A stretch of DNA of 64,000 nt from Stachybotrys elegans (taxonomy: Eukaryota > Ascomycota > Sordariomycetes > Hypocreales > Stachybotryaceae). How positions within the stretch are numbered: position 1 is the first letter of the stretch; each line of letters opens with the position of its first letter. The position numbers and the translations under genes were made by a program. The notes below the pieces were generated by a model, which was not told where the DNA came from, made no database searches, and saw nothing but the letters and a program-made list of their open reading frames with translations. Where the stretch lies: contig JAGPNK010000011.1 in the NCBI GenBank assembly GCA_020746835.1, positions 62,001 through 126,000 on the forward strand, in the 5' to 3' direction. Positions 22,047 through 34,041 of the stretch are shown here, in pieces.

Positions 22047-24491
22047 TTAGCTGGAGCCTGGTGATGACCAGCCCTGGAATACAACCTCATCGGCACAAAG
22101 ATTACCTTTGCAAGTCTGTGGTACCCCTCTCCTGAAACATCCCACAGGCTCACCGCAGGGGCTTGATATCATGACGAGCTTCATTGAGACGGTCGATTTC
22201 ATCAAGGTTAGAAAGTCAGCTTGGAGTTTGCGTACGGTGATGCTACACGGAATGTTTGTATGATGTTTGTGCGGGAATACACACTCATCCTTGTCACTGC
22301 CACCGAGCTGTCCCGCTGCAGACTTGAAGACAGCAAGAGATGTCTCCCCCTGCTTCAAGGTTATGTGCAAGGTAAGCTTGTCTGTAGAGCGCGTATGCAG
22401 CGCGGTAGCCTCGGTCTCTCCTGTCCAAGCATCAAGAATATAAGGCGCTCGATTGCCCTCGACTCTCACTGTGAGATGGAATGTTGCAGAGGAACTGAAC
22501 AGGAGCAGATGGTCAGTCCAGAAGGTGAACAAGTCATTCGTAACGCTGACAGGATTGGAAGCAGGCTTTCTCGGGGCTGAATAGAAAAGTCATCGAGCGT
22601 CTTAAACAAGGTCTGAAAGTATTGATAAACTTCAAGTTGGAACATCCGGAAGATGCGAGCTCCTGGATCGCTTTCGACACACTGTCCTGACCAGCAGAGC
22701 CAATCGTCTTGGCCGGAAGCTCTCCAACCACGATGGTAGGAAGGCTTGTAGCGGCAAGCTTGGACAGCCTTTGTGCTGCCTCTAGGTCAATAAACTGCTG
22801 ATTGTCAATGAAGGGCTCTATAAGCTGCAGCAGTGGGATCGAACTCTCCTCCCTGGACCTTGAAGTTATCAGATGCAAAGTTTGCCGGCGATAAAAACTC
22901 ATACGTGAAGTCTCAAGAAATGCCCATCAGCCTCGTGTCTCGCCAGTGATTGAATCCACGTACCTCTAGCGCGGAACTCGGTGCCGTTATATACGTCAGT
23001 CGCTTGCCAGGGATCCTTGTACAGGTAGAAAGCCAGATCCCTCGTGGCGACTCCCGTCTGGAGAATGAGCTGGTTACGAGCCGTGTAGTCGATTGCGTCG
23101 CTCATGATTCCAAGCAGGCTGCTTTGGACTCCAGAGGTCGTTGTAAACGTACTGGAACGGGGTGAACCAGGCCACGTTGAGCCTGGCTGCTCGCCGCCGT
23201 ACGTCATTCCGTGTATCATCATGGAGTTCACACCAGACCGAACGCTTCGTGAGAGGGTGAGAAGTGAGGGATGGTCGCCACCCATCTGAACGGCACCAAT
23301 CTCGGTAGATATGATATCTCGGCGACCTCGACGAGTAGGCCCAACAAATTGTGACATGTGTCAACCGTCGTGAACCCCAAGGACTCGAGATGGGAGCAGT
23401 TACCAATGGCACGGCAGCGAGCTCCTAGTTAGCGATGCTGGGCAAGTAGGAAGATGTACCAGATCCAGAGGCATGCTGTATCCGACTTGACAAGAATGAG
23501 AGATCCCAGAGACTTGGCCCTGTTCTCAAATACCTCTAGGTACTCGGCGTAACCTTGAGTGTGAGTCGGTAGTCGTGGAGGAAATTGTTCTGACCCGAGT
23601 CAAGGTATAACGTCTCATTGTAAGGAGAAGTTGCTCCCTGGTAGATGTGGACTTCTGCATCCAGCAGATTTTGCTCCCAAATCGGTCAACTTGGCACCGG
23701 CGGCACTGAAGTGGTCCGTCACCTATGAACCGTTGGAAATGACAGCGGTATTTACGCAGTTGGGCGATCGCTGGTGGTGTAACGCTCGTAATGCGCAAAA
23801 AGAGGTACTCATTAGTCCTTTGGTGCTTGCCACGTAAGCTTTCCGTTCTTGACTTCCTTGGTGAGATCCTCGAGGGACATATCGTCGAGGACAATTACGG
23901 TCCATGCCATTTGGGTTGGCTATGTCGAGAGGTCAGCTCAAAACGCAAGAGTACGATAGATATGGACACAATAAGGCGACTGCCACCAAACTGCTCTTGA
24001 GTGTGCATGAATTCTGTGTGCTCATTCCAATCAAGCATCGGCGGCAGCTCGCAGAATTTTCGCCTTTGACTGTGGCCTTACCCTACATGAATTGTAAGTC
24101 CAGGCCAGAAATGAGCGGCCTGCAAGGCATACCCTGTCCCTGATTGCGCCAAGTGCGATATCCATATGGATACCATTTGCCTTCCTTGCCAGTAGCCATA
24201 GTTGTAAAAGCAAGGAACTCTAGGCCACCGGCACCCAGCTCCTTGAGTGCCTTGATATCATCCGCAACAATATCGTGGTCGACATTGGCGTCAGGAATCC
24301 TTTCAGTATTCAAATCAGCAAATGGCCATTAAGGAACGGCAAAAGATTTGCATGCCAGTATCTGAACTTGGGCCGATTCTCACAGGCGGATCAGAGAAAC
24401 CAGAAACTACAGGGCCAGGTTGAGGCGCCCGAAAAAAGGCTTGCTCAGCTGCCAGGGCAGTGGCGGCCAGCAACGCAGCGAGTGCAAGCAT
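22047..24491 (-). pseudogene. GH106-like secreted glycoside hydrolase pseudogene
   Basis: Resembles fungal secreted alpha-L-rhamnosidase-like enzymes. The start at 24491 gives a signal peptide (MLALAALLAATALAAEQ), then GFSDPPVRI. After a gap best explained by a GC-AG intron (about 24361-24303) comes IPDANVDHDIVADDIKALKE and LGAGGLEFLAF. Further on are NQGQGMPC, EIGAVQMG, SGVNSMMIHGMTY, DYTARNQLILQTGVA and DLAFYLYKDPWQ, and near the end YILDAWTGE. These segments lie in different frames. Between LAF and NQGQGMP a stretch of the expected barrel is deleted and one base is shifted, and at least three more frame changes follow. The gene therefore cannot make an enzyme. Its minus-strand 3' end lies about 100 bp from the secreted protein gene. 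Confidence 0.6.
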
Positions 24492-24599
24492 TCTGGATGG
24501 TAGCGCAAGATGCGGCGTGCTCACAATGGCTGGAACCCTTGGAGAGTGTTCATCGTCGTGCTTTATATGGCAACGTCTCGCCATGGAATGTCACCAAGA

Positions 24600-27125
24600 A
24601 CTGAGAGATGTATCTATGACAATCCACAAGGTAGGTACCCTAAAGCGGAAACACCCAGCTCAATATCGGACATTCGCTACCTAACTCCCAAGTGATTTTC
24701 CCTGATCCTCCCATAGGTAGCTCCAAGATGCTGATTGTGTAATTTAGGCAGCCGATTGTTCTGTGGGGGTTCGGCGGAGGGAAAGGAAAAGGGATCGTCG
24801 CTGGGAGGTTCTCGTATTATACGAGTTATACGAGCCTTAGGCGGAGATTTGCTTGCATAAGGTGCGAGGCGGAAGGGGTCATTCGTCTCGAGACCAACCG
24901 TTCAGGGTAGCCAATATCCACCTCGGGTACACCCAAACCCGAGAAGATACGAAATGGTCGAATATTCGGTCTCTAGCGTATCGTAGTACGATGGAACGGA
25001 CCGCTGCCACAATGGTTTGCCGTGAAATCGTGAAATACAATAACGTGGACACTGAAATACGATGGATGAGGTATACTATTTCACAAAGCCAGCTACTCAA
25101 CAGAAATCATGCTTCCGACCGGCGCTGCAAATTCAACTACAACGGTATAGGGCCAATGGTGACCTATACGAGGTGGTGGACATCATGTCTTTGAGTTATT
25201 TTGCATCACGACTACATCTTCAGTTCCTTCCTTTTCTACGTTCAAGAAATTCTCTCCCGAAACTCATCTTGATCAAGAATGGCCTCGAGTCCGCTGGCAG
25301 CCATACTCAGCCGCCCTGCGAAACAGCTAATGATTCCACAACCATTTCAGCGGTTCTCGGTTCACTGCCACGTCACACAGCCGTACCCTGCCCAGTCGCA
25401 ACTTTAAACACGGGCAATAACGGGCTGGACATTTATAAATTTGGGGAGGACATCTACGATGTTGTCGAGCCAAGGAAGCACGAATATATCGGGTCATGGA
25501 TAAGACGAGCCAAGGTTACCATTACCTCCCGTCATTACTTGAGAGGAGGCTAACGTCAAGCTAGGAACACTCCGTGTTCGAGCTCGTGCAAAGACATACT
25601 GGAGTCGTCGCTGCGATACTTACGAGCGCGAGCCTGATAATTTTGTACCCGTCTCGCCTAGATGGCATTGAGCAAGACTTGATAATTCTAAGCGCAGCAT
25701 GGATACTGCAAGAATAATAGATATCCCTCTATTGGAGAAGAATAGACATCCACTGAATACTAAATTCTCGCTCGCACTCAACATTTAGGCTTGGGCTTTG
25801 CACATACAACCCAATAAACGCTGCCATGTAGCGATTCGTCTATCGGGATGAATATATCCAATCTAACCAGCGCCACCACGCAAGCGCAAGAGTTGATGCG
25901 AGATACATGCGTAATGTGCTGCGCCTCTATACTCCAATTTTGGGCTTCATACTTGACTCAGAAGGCCCAGAGTCGAATATCTTTATGGTCTGGAGGAGTC
26001 GAGATAATAAAGACGGGAAGGCATCACGGTTAGTGAAGATGAAGATGATGGAACAAAGGTTGTAGAAGGGCAAGAGTATTCCGTACGTCTATTGCCGTGA
26101 CGCCAAAAGACTGCACCAGCTCACGTAAACTGTCGCTGGGGGATTCATCTCGTTCGGTTTTGAGTTTCAAAGGCAGCTCTCTCCTGCATGGCGTATGAGT
26201 GTCGGGCCTACTCAATTTCGCAATTCGCGGGATTCTCACACTCTAAGCAATTTTTATCTATTGATCTGATATTGTCTTTATCGTCAGGGGGCCAACCTCC
26301 AAAGGCTTGGCTTGAATCATGCAGGGCATTGGCTTGGGATCTCGGGTGAAAGTGGGACGGTGCAGGATGATCAAGCGGGGAAATACGAGGTACGAGGTAC
26401 GAGAGCCCCTATGAAATTAAGGTACGAGGTACGAGGTACAAGAGCTTCGTGCGACCTTGAAATTAAGGGCTCCGTATGGCAAATCGTCATCTCTCAGTCT
26501 CAAACAAGCCTGCCGAGTTAGCAGCTCGGCCAGAGTGCCGTGCCGCCATGGAATTTCTCTGCTTGGCTCTTCGCGGCGGCATATACTAGTCATCTTTCGA
26601 AAGCGTGAGGTGTTTGACATGAGTCTGACAAGTCCCTAAGGCCGCTGGCTTTCCAAGCGTCGAGCTGTCAACTCGTAAACGGCCATCCAGTACAATGAAT
26701 GAGAATAAATTTATCAGTGTTGCGTACCATATTGTGTAGCCACAATATTAAAATGTTAGGTCTTGGAAGAAGCAGTATTCACTGTATCCGCGGGTTGCAG
26801 TGTCGCAAATCAAATAGTCGAGTGAGGATGGCTCCCGGAATAAAGATCGCTCTCCATGGAAATAAAATCTCTATTAAACTAATTATGTATGTCCTACCCA
26901 CGGTCTGTATGTTGGAAATTCTTTCCCATTTGACCATCCCTCTTGTAACAGGTTATCAAAGACTGCGGCGATCGCCGCCACTCGTAGCATTCTCGTCAAT
27001 CAAAGCACACTTCGATCTCGGTACTGGATTAAGGAACCTAGTGCGTTTGAAGGACTTGTAAATTCCTTGAGCTGAGTATGCCATTAAACCAAACATGGCT
27101 GATGAACAACTGCTAGTTAACTAAT
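24600..27125. other. AT-rich interval with only weak open frames
   Basis: The longest frame is 163 codons at 25062-25553 on the plus strand; it has no signal peptide, recognisable motif or splice context. Nothing else protein-like was seen. A short tandem repeat lies at 26386-26470. Confidence 0.4.
26386..26470 (+). repeat. Tandem TACGAGG repeat, two-unit array
   Basis: Two units of about 40-46 bp, each starting with triplicated TACGAGG-type heptamers, containing AGAGC and ending GAAATTAAGG. The heptamer itself is a nested microsatellite-like repeat. Confidence 0.7.
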
Positions 27126-27129
27126 GATT

Positions 27130-28010
27130 CTCGAAAGGCACGGATTGGCTTACCTGCGATAACATGAGGATTAGCTTGGACTGGATGAGACTGCTCGATA
27201 CTGCTAAAACTTTGCGCTAGATTATCATCACAGTAGGATATCTGTGTCCGGAGGAGGCTCCTCGCGTCACAGGTCGATGGTAGATCATCCATATGCAGAC
27301 GGTTCTTGCTATGTAGGTACTTCAGGACTGACATGTGATTCCCTTCGTATGAGGCGGCGATATCAATTACCAAGGCCCTTAAACAATCGGTGTTGTCTGT
27401 CATCTGAAACCTCGACTGAAACATTGTCCTAAACCCTGTTTCGACTGGTGGTTGGATGGGCCCTGCATCCCGCCACGAATAGCTTGCACAGTTGCTCAGA
27501 GTCGTCTGGTCGTTATCTGACCAGAAGCCGGCCTACCAACCAGTCTACTGAGCTGTGCTGATTGCTCTGTCCGTCTTGCAATTCCGAAATCCTCATGAGA
27601 TGCCTATTGTCATTGTCCACAGACGAGTAACATTTGCAAGGGAGGGCAAATGAACCGCCATATGCATTGCCACATCACCACCTAGAGCTACTTCTTAAAC
27701 ATCAAAACAATCCGCTCCAAGCATTCATAAAGTCGATTCTCGATATCTGGCTGGCTCATGAATTCATGCTTATATCCAGCGGCACAGCATAATTTCGGCC
27801 TGAGTGTAGGGTCTAGCAGTCTTTCTTTTACTGACCGGCTTAATCGCATTGCCTGCTATAAAAACTAGTCAAGCGAACACAATTGATATATGCCTGCCTT
27901 ACAGGTTGAATCGTCTTGGGTATCTAGAACACGCTGTGCCCATCATAACGGTCTGCCGCATTCCCTGCTTTTTTAACCTTGTCCAGCCGACTAGCTATCG
28001 CTCATCGGGC
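27130..28010 (-). pseudogene. NLR second copy, piece C (NB-ARC part)
   Basis: Aligns by eye with copy A at about 16.95-17.90 kb. Shared landmarks include GGATGAGACTGCTCGAT, CATCACAGTAGG, TCGATGGTAG, ACCAACCAGTCTAC and CCAGCGGCACA. Minus-strand peptides match too (LPSTCDARSLLRTQISYCDD against LPSNCYDRESSRQGYAYCDE). Frames are broken throughout. The piece carries the region before and across the NB-ARC domain and lacks the hydrolase part. Confidence 0.68.
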
Positions 28011-28179
28011 ATTGCCGTGTCATCTTACACTGCGAGCTTCGTCGATCGTGTATTGTCAGCAACGCCTTCTAGATATCGATCGTCGTTGGCTTATTCAGTG
28101 TATGAAGGTTGAGTTCATCTTGAGCCGCGTTCGTCATACCGCAGGCACGTCTGGGATCCCAACATTCATTGATATCGGT

Positions 28180-28580
28180 GAACAGTACGGTTCCCCAATC
28201 CATCAGCGGGACGAGGTCAAGTTGATATCTCAGTTACCTTTCCTTGACCCACCTTCCTGTATGCCTCGCCAAGGAATTCAGCAGCCTTCTCATAGTCAAT
28301 ATCAACCAGATCCGTGCCTACGGTCTGTAATCATCTCCATGTCAAGAGACCACAAAAGCCCCGTGATACCGTATTGTGTCTGAATTGTGCAACGATCTTG
28401 CTTGTGGGATTAGGATTGTAACTCGCCGTAACGATGCCATCAATGTAGGAGATACGCATGGAAGCCGTACGGTCCGTGAGGGACGAATTTGCAAGATTCA
28501 TGATTTCTTGTAGAAGTCTCGGCCACAGAAGAGATTCACAAAGACTGTATAACGCCCTCTGGAGGTATAGGATCTTCCTG
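28180..28580 (-). pseudogene. Unidentified decayed coding fragment
   Basis: Two minus-strand frames read like genuine protein: WPRLLQEIMNLANSSL and MRISYIDGIVTASYNPNP, followed by a stop, then in another frame VGTDLVDIDYEKAAEFLGE. Base composition is higher in GC than the flanks. I do not recognise the family. There is no intact start or end. Confidence 0.4.
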
Positions 28581-28589
28581 GGAATTAAA

Positions 28590-30200
28590 CTTTGGTGGTC
28601 TTCTATATAGGTTAGTTAGTTTGACATTCACAAAGCGTTGCTTCATTGTATTGATAAAGGGGTTGGTTAAAATGCAGCTATTGCCACCAGGGAGCGAACA
28701 ATCTCCCGCTAATGTGTTCGCATAGGTCTCTTCAAGGGAGCCTCATGTTGTCGCACAAGACATGCCTGCACTTCTCAAGGATGCCCTGCTTGTTGAACTT
28801 ATATTTGTATACCCACATTCAGTCAGTTAACTGCGCCACGTTCATTGACCTGAACCGCTACCTGACATCTTGTGGTATCTGTAAATGGCTCTCTCAGATG
28901 CCTTAAGCGGGTTCGAGCGGGTGCCCATGAATAATGCGTTCGAGGGCTTGGGAGCTCCGGACGGTGTACGTCTCGGTAAATGCGCAGCTTGTTGCGGGTT
29001 CTAGGTAATCGACCGCCTCGCTTTGGCGCCAAGGCCTCCTGTTCTCGGATAAGCTTGCCTCGCCGCTGCTTGCCTCGGTGTAGGTATACATTCCTTCGCC
29101 ATTAATCCTCATAGCTCATTCCTCTTATGATTTTATATCCTTGATAAGCTTTGACAACCTCTTGATAGGGCGTGGAATGGCTAAGAATAGCGGAAACATA
29201 TTATGCTCGAATCGGCTGTGGTAGAGAGTAAATCTCTGCCCCAATATTTGCAGTTTCAGGCACCGGTTTTACGGATCTTTGATCTTGCACACTGGCATCT
29301 AGTTCGTGCATTGTCGACAAATAGAAAAGTCGAGCTGGTCCCTTCCAAGTCTCTCTTAAATATGTAGAAGAGTTCATGCCCAGGGGTCGTAGTAAAGGGT
29401 TCTACTGTATTGATCGGAGCCAAGCTAAGATTCAAACCGTTTACGGGATTTATGTCCGCCTGGTATCAATAGGCATCACATCAACGACGCGGCGTCCTGC
29501 ACTAGACGGAGGCATGTGTTTGTCCCTGATCTGTAAAGCACCAGCTCGTGAAGTAGTGACTCGATCTGACCTACGAGCACCTCAAGCTCCATAGTTGCAA
29601 TTTATTATCAGTTGGGAAACGATATTGTGACTATCCTGAAGTAGCCATGATTGAAATCTCAAATCCTACCCGAGTATCACCTTTACCTGTCTATAGCCCG
29701 GGGCAGACTCTCCTTTAATTCAACCCCTTATTACAATACCTAAGCCAGTCTTGTTGCTCTTCAACCGTCTTCTATAGCTTTTACAATTGTTTGTTATAGA
29801 GCTATTTCGGGTGCTGTGGCCTCTTCTAACATTACAGCTGTTTAACAAATGGGATTCATGAACCGCGCTTTTATAATATCAAGTTTTAAGCTGCTTAATA
29901 TTTGAGAGGCTAGTCTTACTTTGAACAGCAATAGAGTTGGAGATGAGGAAAGAGGACTAGTGGGAGGGGTTACCTACCGCCCGATTGCGTGTTTCCACTA
30001 TGGGCTGACATGGATCTTGATCAAGCCGTCAACACTTTCAGATGATCTGGATGCTAACTGCAGGTCTGTCATCCGCCAGGAATCACAACACTACTTGTAT
30101 GCACTTTATGCCGAAACATGCAATGAAGTAGTTCCTGATGGTTGTAACCACACTCCGTAGCGCCGTCGTAGCTCAGATTATCACTGTATAGACCTGAAGA
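28590..30200. other. AT-rich interval without recognisable genes
   Basis: Short open frames only. A 69-codon minus-strand frame at 28903-29112 begins plausibly (MRINGEGMYTYTEASSGE) but has no partner exon. Confidence 0.35.
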
Positions 30201-30215
30201 ACACTTGCTAATTGC

Positions 30216-30285
30216 CCTGCTTATGACTGCTTCGTCCACCTCAGACTGACCTTTCTCATCATTGTATATAATGCGGTGCTCGAAG
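30216..30285 (-). repeat. Duplicated decayed exon-like segment, copy 1
   Basis: Pairs with 31362-31445. Both share TTATGACTGC, TCCACCTCA and TTTCTCATCAT blocks. On the minus strand this copy reads NDEKGQSEVDEAVISRA, close to the peptide in copy 2, so the similarity is coding in origin. Confidence 0.45.
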
Positions 30286-30289
30286 CTTT

Positions 30290-32463
30290 ATTCGCCTTCG
30301 GGATTTGCTAATTGGCCTAGTCATGGTTGTAAAGAAGCTTCACATGCACTTCTGCTACGCTTGGCCTTTGCGTCCTCCTTTTCCCTTACCATATAAGTCC
30401 TATTGCCAAATGCGTAATGCTATGAGCAGCACTCTAACACGCCGGACTTTGCCAATGTGGAACAGACTTTATCATACAGGTATGTGTCCCGCCAGCCGTA
30501 TTTCCATTGCCAGTGTGCCCATGCACTACATCTTTGGAAGCTCGAATGAGCGCGGCCAAGACAGCTTCGCAGCACAAGCTGTTAGTATGGGGAAGGTATG
30601 AGTTCATGTTGGAAACGATCAATACAAAACCTACTTTAATCTAAATATTGGTCCCGATATGCTGCTCTAATGAGCTCTGGGACTTTGTATTCTCCTTGTC
30701 TGAGTCAAAGCAACAGACAAGATTACAATAATCGCCCTGTGCCCAGAACCCCAAATCGAACTAATTGTATCCTTCTGTATTAGACTTGGTCCAGTCTTCC
30801 ATCGTTGATATAAGCTTTCACTGTGAAATGCCTAAGGAAAGCAGAACGTTACGGCAGGCAAAGCCTGCAGGTCCAGCTCCATGGGGCAAAACCCCGCCCG
30901 AAATGCCAAGAATACAAGTTGACGTCTAGGGTGCCCTTTGCCCTTTCCTCTATACATGATAAAGCAGGTGTGTTCAGAGACGTCAAAGAACAATAGAGAC
31001 GGCTAGTAGCCTTGTAAGACCAGTGATAGTTGCCCCGTTGCCAGCAGGGACTAGAACAGAGCCAAGCAATGAAGGGATCGTCAGGCGATTTTCTAGTGGC
31101 CGGAGCCAGAGAACAATGAGGTTCCTCTCTGCATAGAGGGGTCGGATTTAAACACACCAGTCGTCTGGCTGGTATCTTTCCCTTGGACTGTTTCTTACAT
31201 ACAATTTGGCTCTACACAATATCTCAACTGCATGCTTTACCATTTCCAGCGTAAGATCCTCTCTACGTCATCCGTTAATATCATTCTTGTAGCCAGATAT
31301 GAGTATGAGATACAAATGCATTGGAGATGCGGCATGTCTCAAGTCCATTCTAACCGCTTGCTAGGGCGCGGATTATGACTGCCTCTTCCACCTCAAACGG
31401 TATATCTTTCTCATCATGGTTCGCATTAAACCCGAGTACGCTGCGACTGGATTTCGTTGACGAAATAGCTTGAGCTAGTACTGCATGAGTATATAATATA
31501 TAGGCATTTCTTGACGTCTTCTGTAGTCTAGCAAAGGTCGCGACTACACAGTCTATTCTAAGGGCAAAGCCTGTTCTTGTATTGAATACAAGGCAAGGTG
31601 CAATTGTGGCCTGAACCTCTGGGGCCCTAAATCTCTAGACTTCTTGACCTTAAGTATACGAATGATACCTGGGCGGACTCTTTACTTGAAGGATTTTGCA
31701 GTAATGCAAGACCTAAACTCTTGGATCCTGACTCCTGGTACTTTGTTACTTTCTACTGATGCGAAGAGGAGTTGTGAAAGTGTGCACGGCCGCAGCCAAC
31801 CTTGTAGAAACAACTCGGCCAATATAGCAATGCACAAGAGAGCATAAATATTTTGCTCGCGCGGCTTATGTCGATAACATGTTCACCGCCCCAGATTTGA
31901 AGAGTTTTGGGGTTCACTAATGCTGTTTAACACGCGAGACGCAGGCAGCCGACGATAGTGGCCGAAGCCGTTGCAAGAGCCGCTTTATGAAGAAGTGTGA
32001 TCTTGAATCGTATGAAATGAGTGAATTGTCGGCCAGGGTCATTGCCCTGTTTCAACCACTCTAACAATTCCCAATGTTTGCAAAGGACAAGTTGTTTGAG
32101 CTTTATCAGACTAGGGTAGTTTGAGAGGATAGAATTATGGCGAAGGAGAGCGACGAATATCCATCGTGGTATGATACTTTCAATAACGAATGAATCTTAC
32201 ATTTCCTAGGACTAGTCCATCTTGTGGAGCTCGGCCTGCTTGTGTAGTAATGCACGTTGGCTGGATTCCTTGGCAACAGCGCTTCGACTACATCTCATAG
32301 TGAGCTGCTGCGAATTTGCACTGAAGCAAAGTTGACTGAAAGTCAGGTCTTTCACCCTGATCACGACCTGAGCAGCTTGGACTACTCTTCTGCAGTGCGG
32401 CACCCAATACCGTATGTGAAGTCATCTGCGATATGACCACAAGGCTAGCTCCCGCTAGTCTGG
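30290..32463. other. AT-rich interval between decayed fragments and the oxidase
   Basis: No intact gene seen. Open frames of up to about 100 codons at 30305-30601 and 30849-31157 show no motif. The last few hundred bases must include the 3' flank of the FAD oxidase. Confidence 0.35.
31362..31445 (-). repeat. Duplicated decayed exon-like segment, copy 2
   Basis: Minus-strand frame reads SVLGFNANHDEKDIPFEVEE followed by AVIIRALASG and a stop. Coherent peptide matching copy 1; family not recognised. Confidence 0.45.
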
Positions 32464-34041
32464 CTACTCCTGGTCTGCTCTCTCTACGCAGAACGGGTTG
32501 GCAGTGAACAATCCATGTGGATCAAACTTCCGTCTGATGCCTCGCAGTTTCGTGTACGTGGGCTCGTCATAGTAAAACTGCCAGACCTTCTTCATGTCCC
32601 ATTCTCCGTATGATCCCCAGAGCACGCGTCGGTCCGCCGGGCTGAAATGCTTTTGCATACCGGCATCATTCAGATCCTGCCAATCGTCGGCAGGTTTTCT
32701 GCTGCCCTTGTAAAAGACATCCCACGTGCCGCCCAGAGTGGCGTCTCTGAAGCAGTACGAAGTGCCGTTGCCCGCGTTCTTCTGGAACATGGACCCGGTG
32801 CCGCCGTACAGCTGCAGCTGCGAGGAGACATAGAGAGTCTTGGTATTGATCGCCTCGGTCATGCGCTCGGCGAACCAGGCCGACCATTCCCTCTTGGAGA
32901 GGTCTAGCTCCTTGGTGGTGTTGGTGCGCTTGACGTAGGGGTATGGGAATTCGCGCTTCTTCTTGAACAGCCACCAGGACGCAATCTCAGACATTGGCTG
33001 GGGGTGTTTGAGGGTGCTCTTGACAATCTTGAGCCAGCTATGCGGGGTGTCCCTGATCTTGTGAAAGAGATCCGACGAGAATGACGGCTCGCCGGGGATG
33101 TTAACCCACTGCGCGTACACGACGATCAAAGAGTAAGGCCACTTGAAAATATCGAGATCTTCTCCCTTGTTACTGCCGTCGTCGCGGTCTGGCAGCTGGT
33201 CATGTATTTGCTTTTTGAGCTCATCGTTGTCGCCCGGCCAGAGACTGGCCAGGTCGAAAGTCACGTCGATGACGTTGACCGTCATGTCGTAGCCGCGGGG
33301 AAAGCTGGGATCCTCTGACTTCTCGACCAGGAGGTCCAGCATGGCCTGGTAATTCTTCTTTGTGTAGTTGAACACAATCCACTGTCCCTGAGAGCCTTCG
33401 TGCTTCACGTCCTCTTGGACCTCGATCTTCGCGTGGGTCAAGACACCCAGGTTGCCAGGGCTACCACCGAGAATGCCGTAAAACAGGTCTGGCCGATTCT
33501 CCTTGGTTACCGTGACTAGTTCACCGCTGTAGTCGACGACACTCAGCTCGCGGATGTAGTCGCCGAGGAGCCCAAAAGATCGCGCGAGCATGCCATAGCC
33601 GCCGGTCTGCATGTGGCCGCCGAGACAGACGGTGATGCACTGCCCGGTGGGCATAAAGATGCCGTTCTTCTTGAGGAATGCGAAGACCTCTTGCAGCGTC
33701 CAGCTGACACTCGTGTTGAGATACGTCTTGCCACCCTCGCGGGTTATGTTCAAGTCGATGCCGGGGCGCCTGAAGGTGGGCTTCAGGTCGAGCTGGATGC
33801 CGTTGGGCCCGCACGAGGAGGCACCGCTATACTGGTGCCCGCCGGTCCTGATGGCCATGGGAGGCCCCTGATTTGCATTTCTGATGACTTCCTGGATGTC
33901 TTCCACGCTGAAGGGCTGCCAGATGGCTGCGGGGTTTAGGTCGCGCTCTGCGCCGTAAGTTGAAGTTGCGTACTGGCCGACGAACTCTTTATATTCGGCT
34001 GTTCCAGGTTCAAACCGGTTGCCGCTGAAACCTGGAATCAT
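32464..34041 (-). CDS. BBE-type FAD-linked oxidase
   Basis: A 525-aa flavoprotein oxidase of the VAO/berberine-bridge-enzyme family, encoded by a single uninterrupted exon. The FAD-binding half (about residues 35-190) contains RTGGHQYSG, whose H69 is the expected 8-alpha-histidyl attachment site. It also has TGQCITVCLGGHMQTGGYG, where C135 is in the position of the second, cysteinyl FAD bond, so flavin is probably attached at two points. The C-terminal BBE segment is present (YYDEPTYTKLRGIRRKFDP, then GLFTANPFCVER). No signal peptide is visible, so it is probably intracellular. Such enzymes oxidise sugars, alcohols or polyketide/alkaloid intermediates; the substrate here is unknown. It is divergent from the gene at 34866, with about 820 bp between. 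GC-rich and intronless, it contrasts with the decayed DNA around it. Confidence 0.95.
   Translation of the reverse strand: MIPGFSGNRFEPGTAEYKEFVGQYATSTYGAERDLNPAAIWQPFSVEDIQEVIRNANQGPPMAIRTGGHQYSGASSCGPNGIQLDLKPTFRRPGIDLNITREGGKTYLNTSVSWTLQEVFAFLKKNGIFMPTGQCITVCLGGHMQTGGYGMLARSFGLLGDYIRELSVVDYSGELVTVTKENRPDLFYGILGGSPGNLGVLTHAKIEVQEDVKHEGSQGQWIVFNYTKKNYQAMLDLLVEKSEDPSFPRGYDMTVNVIDVTFDLASLWPGDNDELKKQIHDQLPDRDDGSNKGEDLDIFKWPYSLIVVYAQWVNIPGEPSFSSDLFHKIRDTPHSWLKIVKSTLKHPQPMSEIASWWLFKKKREFPYPYVKRTNTTKELDLSKREWSAWFAERMTEAINTKTLYVSSQLQLYGGTGSMFQKNAGNGTSYCFRDATLGGTWDVFYKGSRKPADDWQDLNDAGMQKHFSPADRRVLWGSYGEWDMKKVWQFYYDEPTYTKLRGIRRKFDPHGLFTANPFCVERADQE

Noticed and set aside
25062..25553. 163-codon open frame in AT-rich DNA
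   Set aside because: No recognisable domain or secretion signal, and the flanks give no exon partners.
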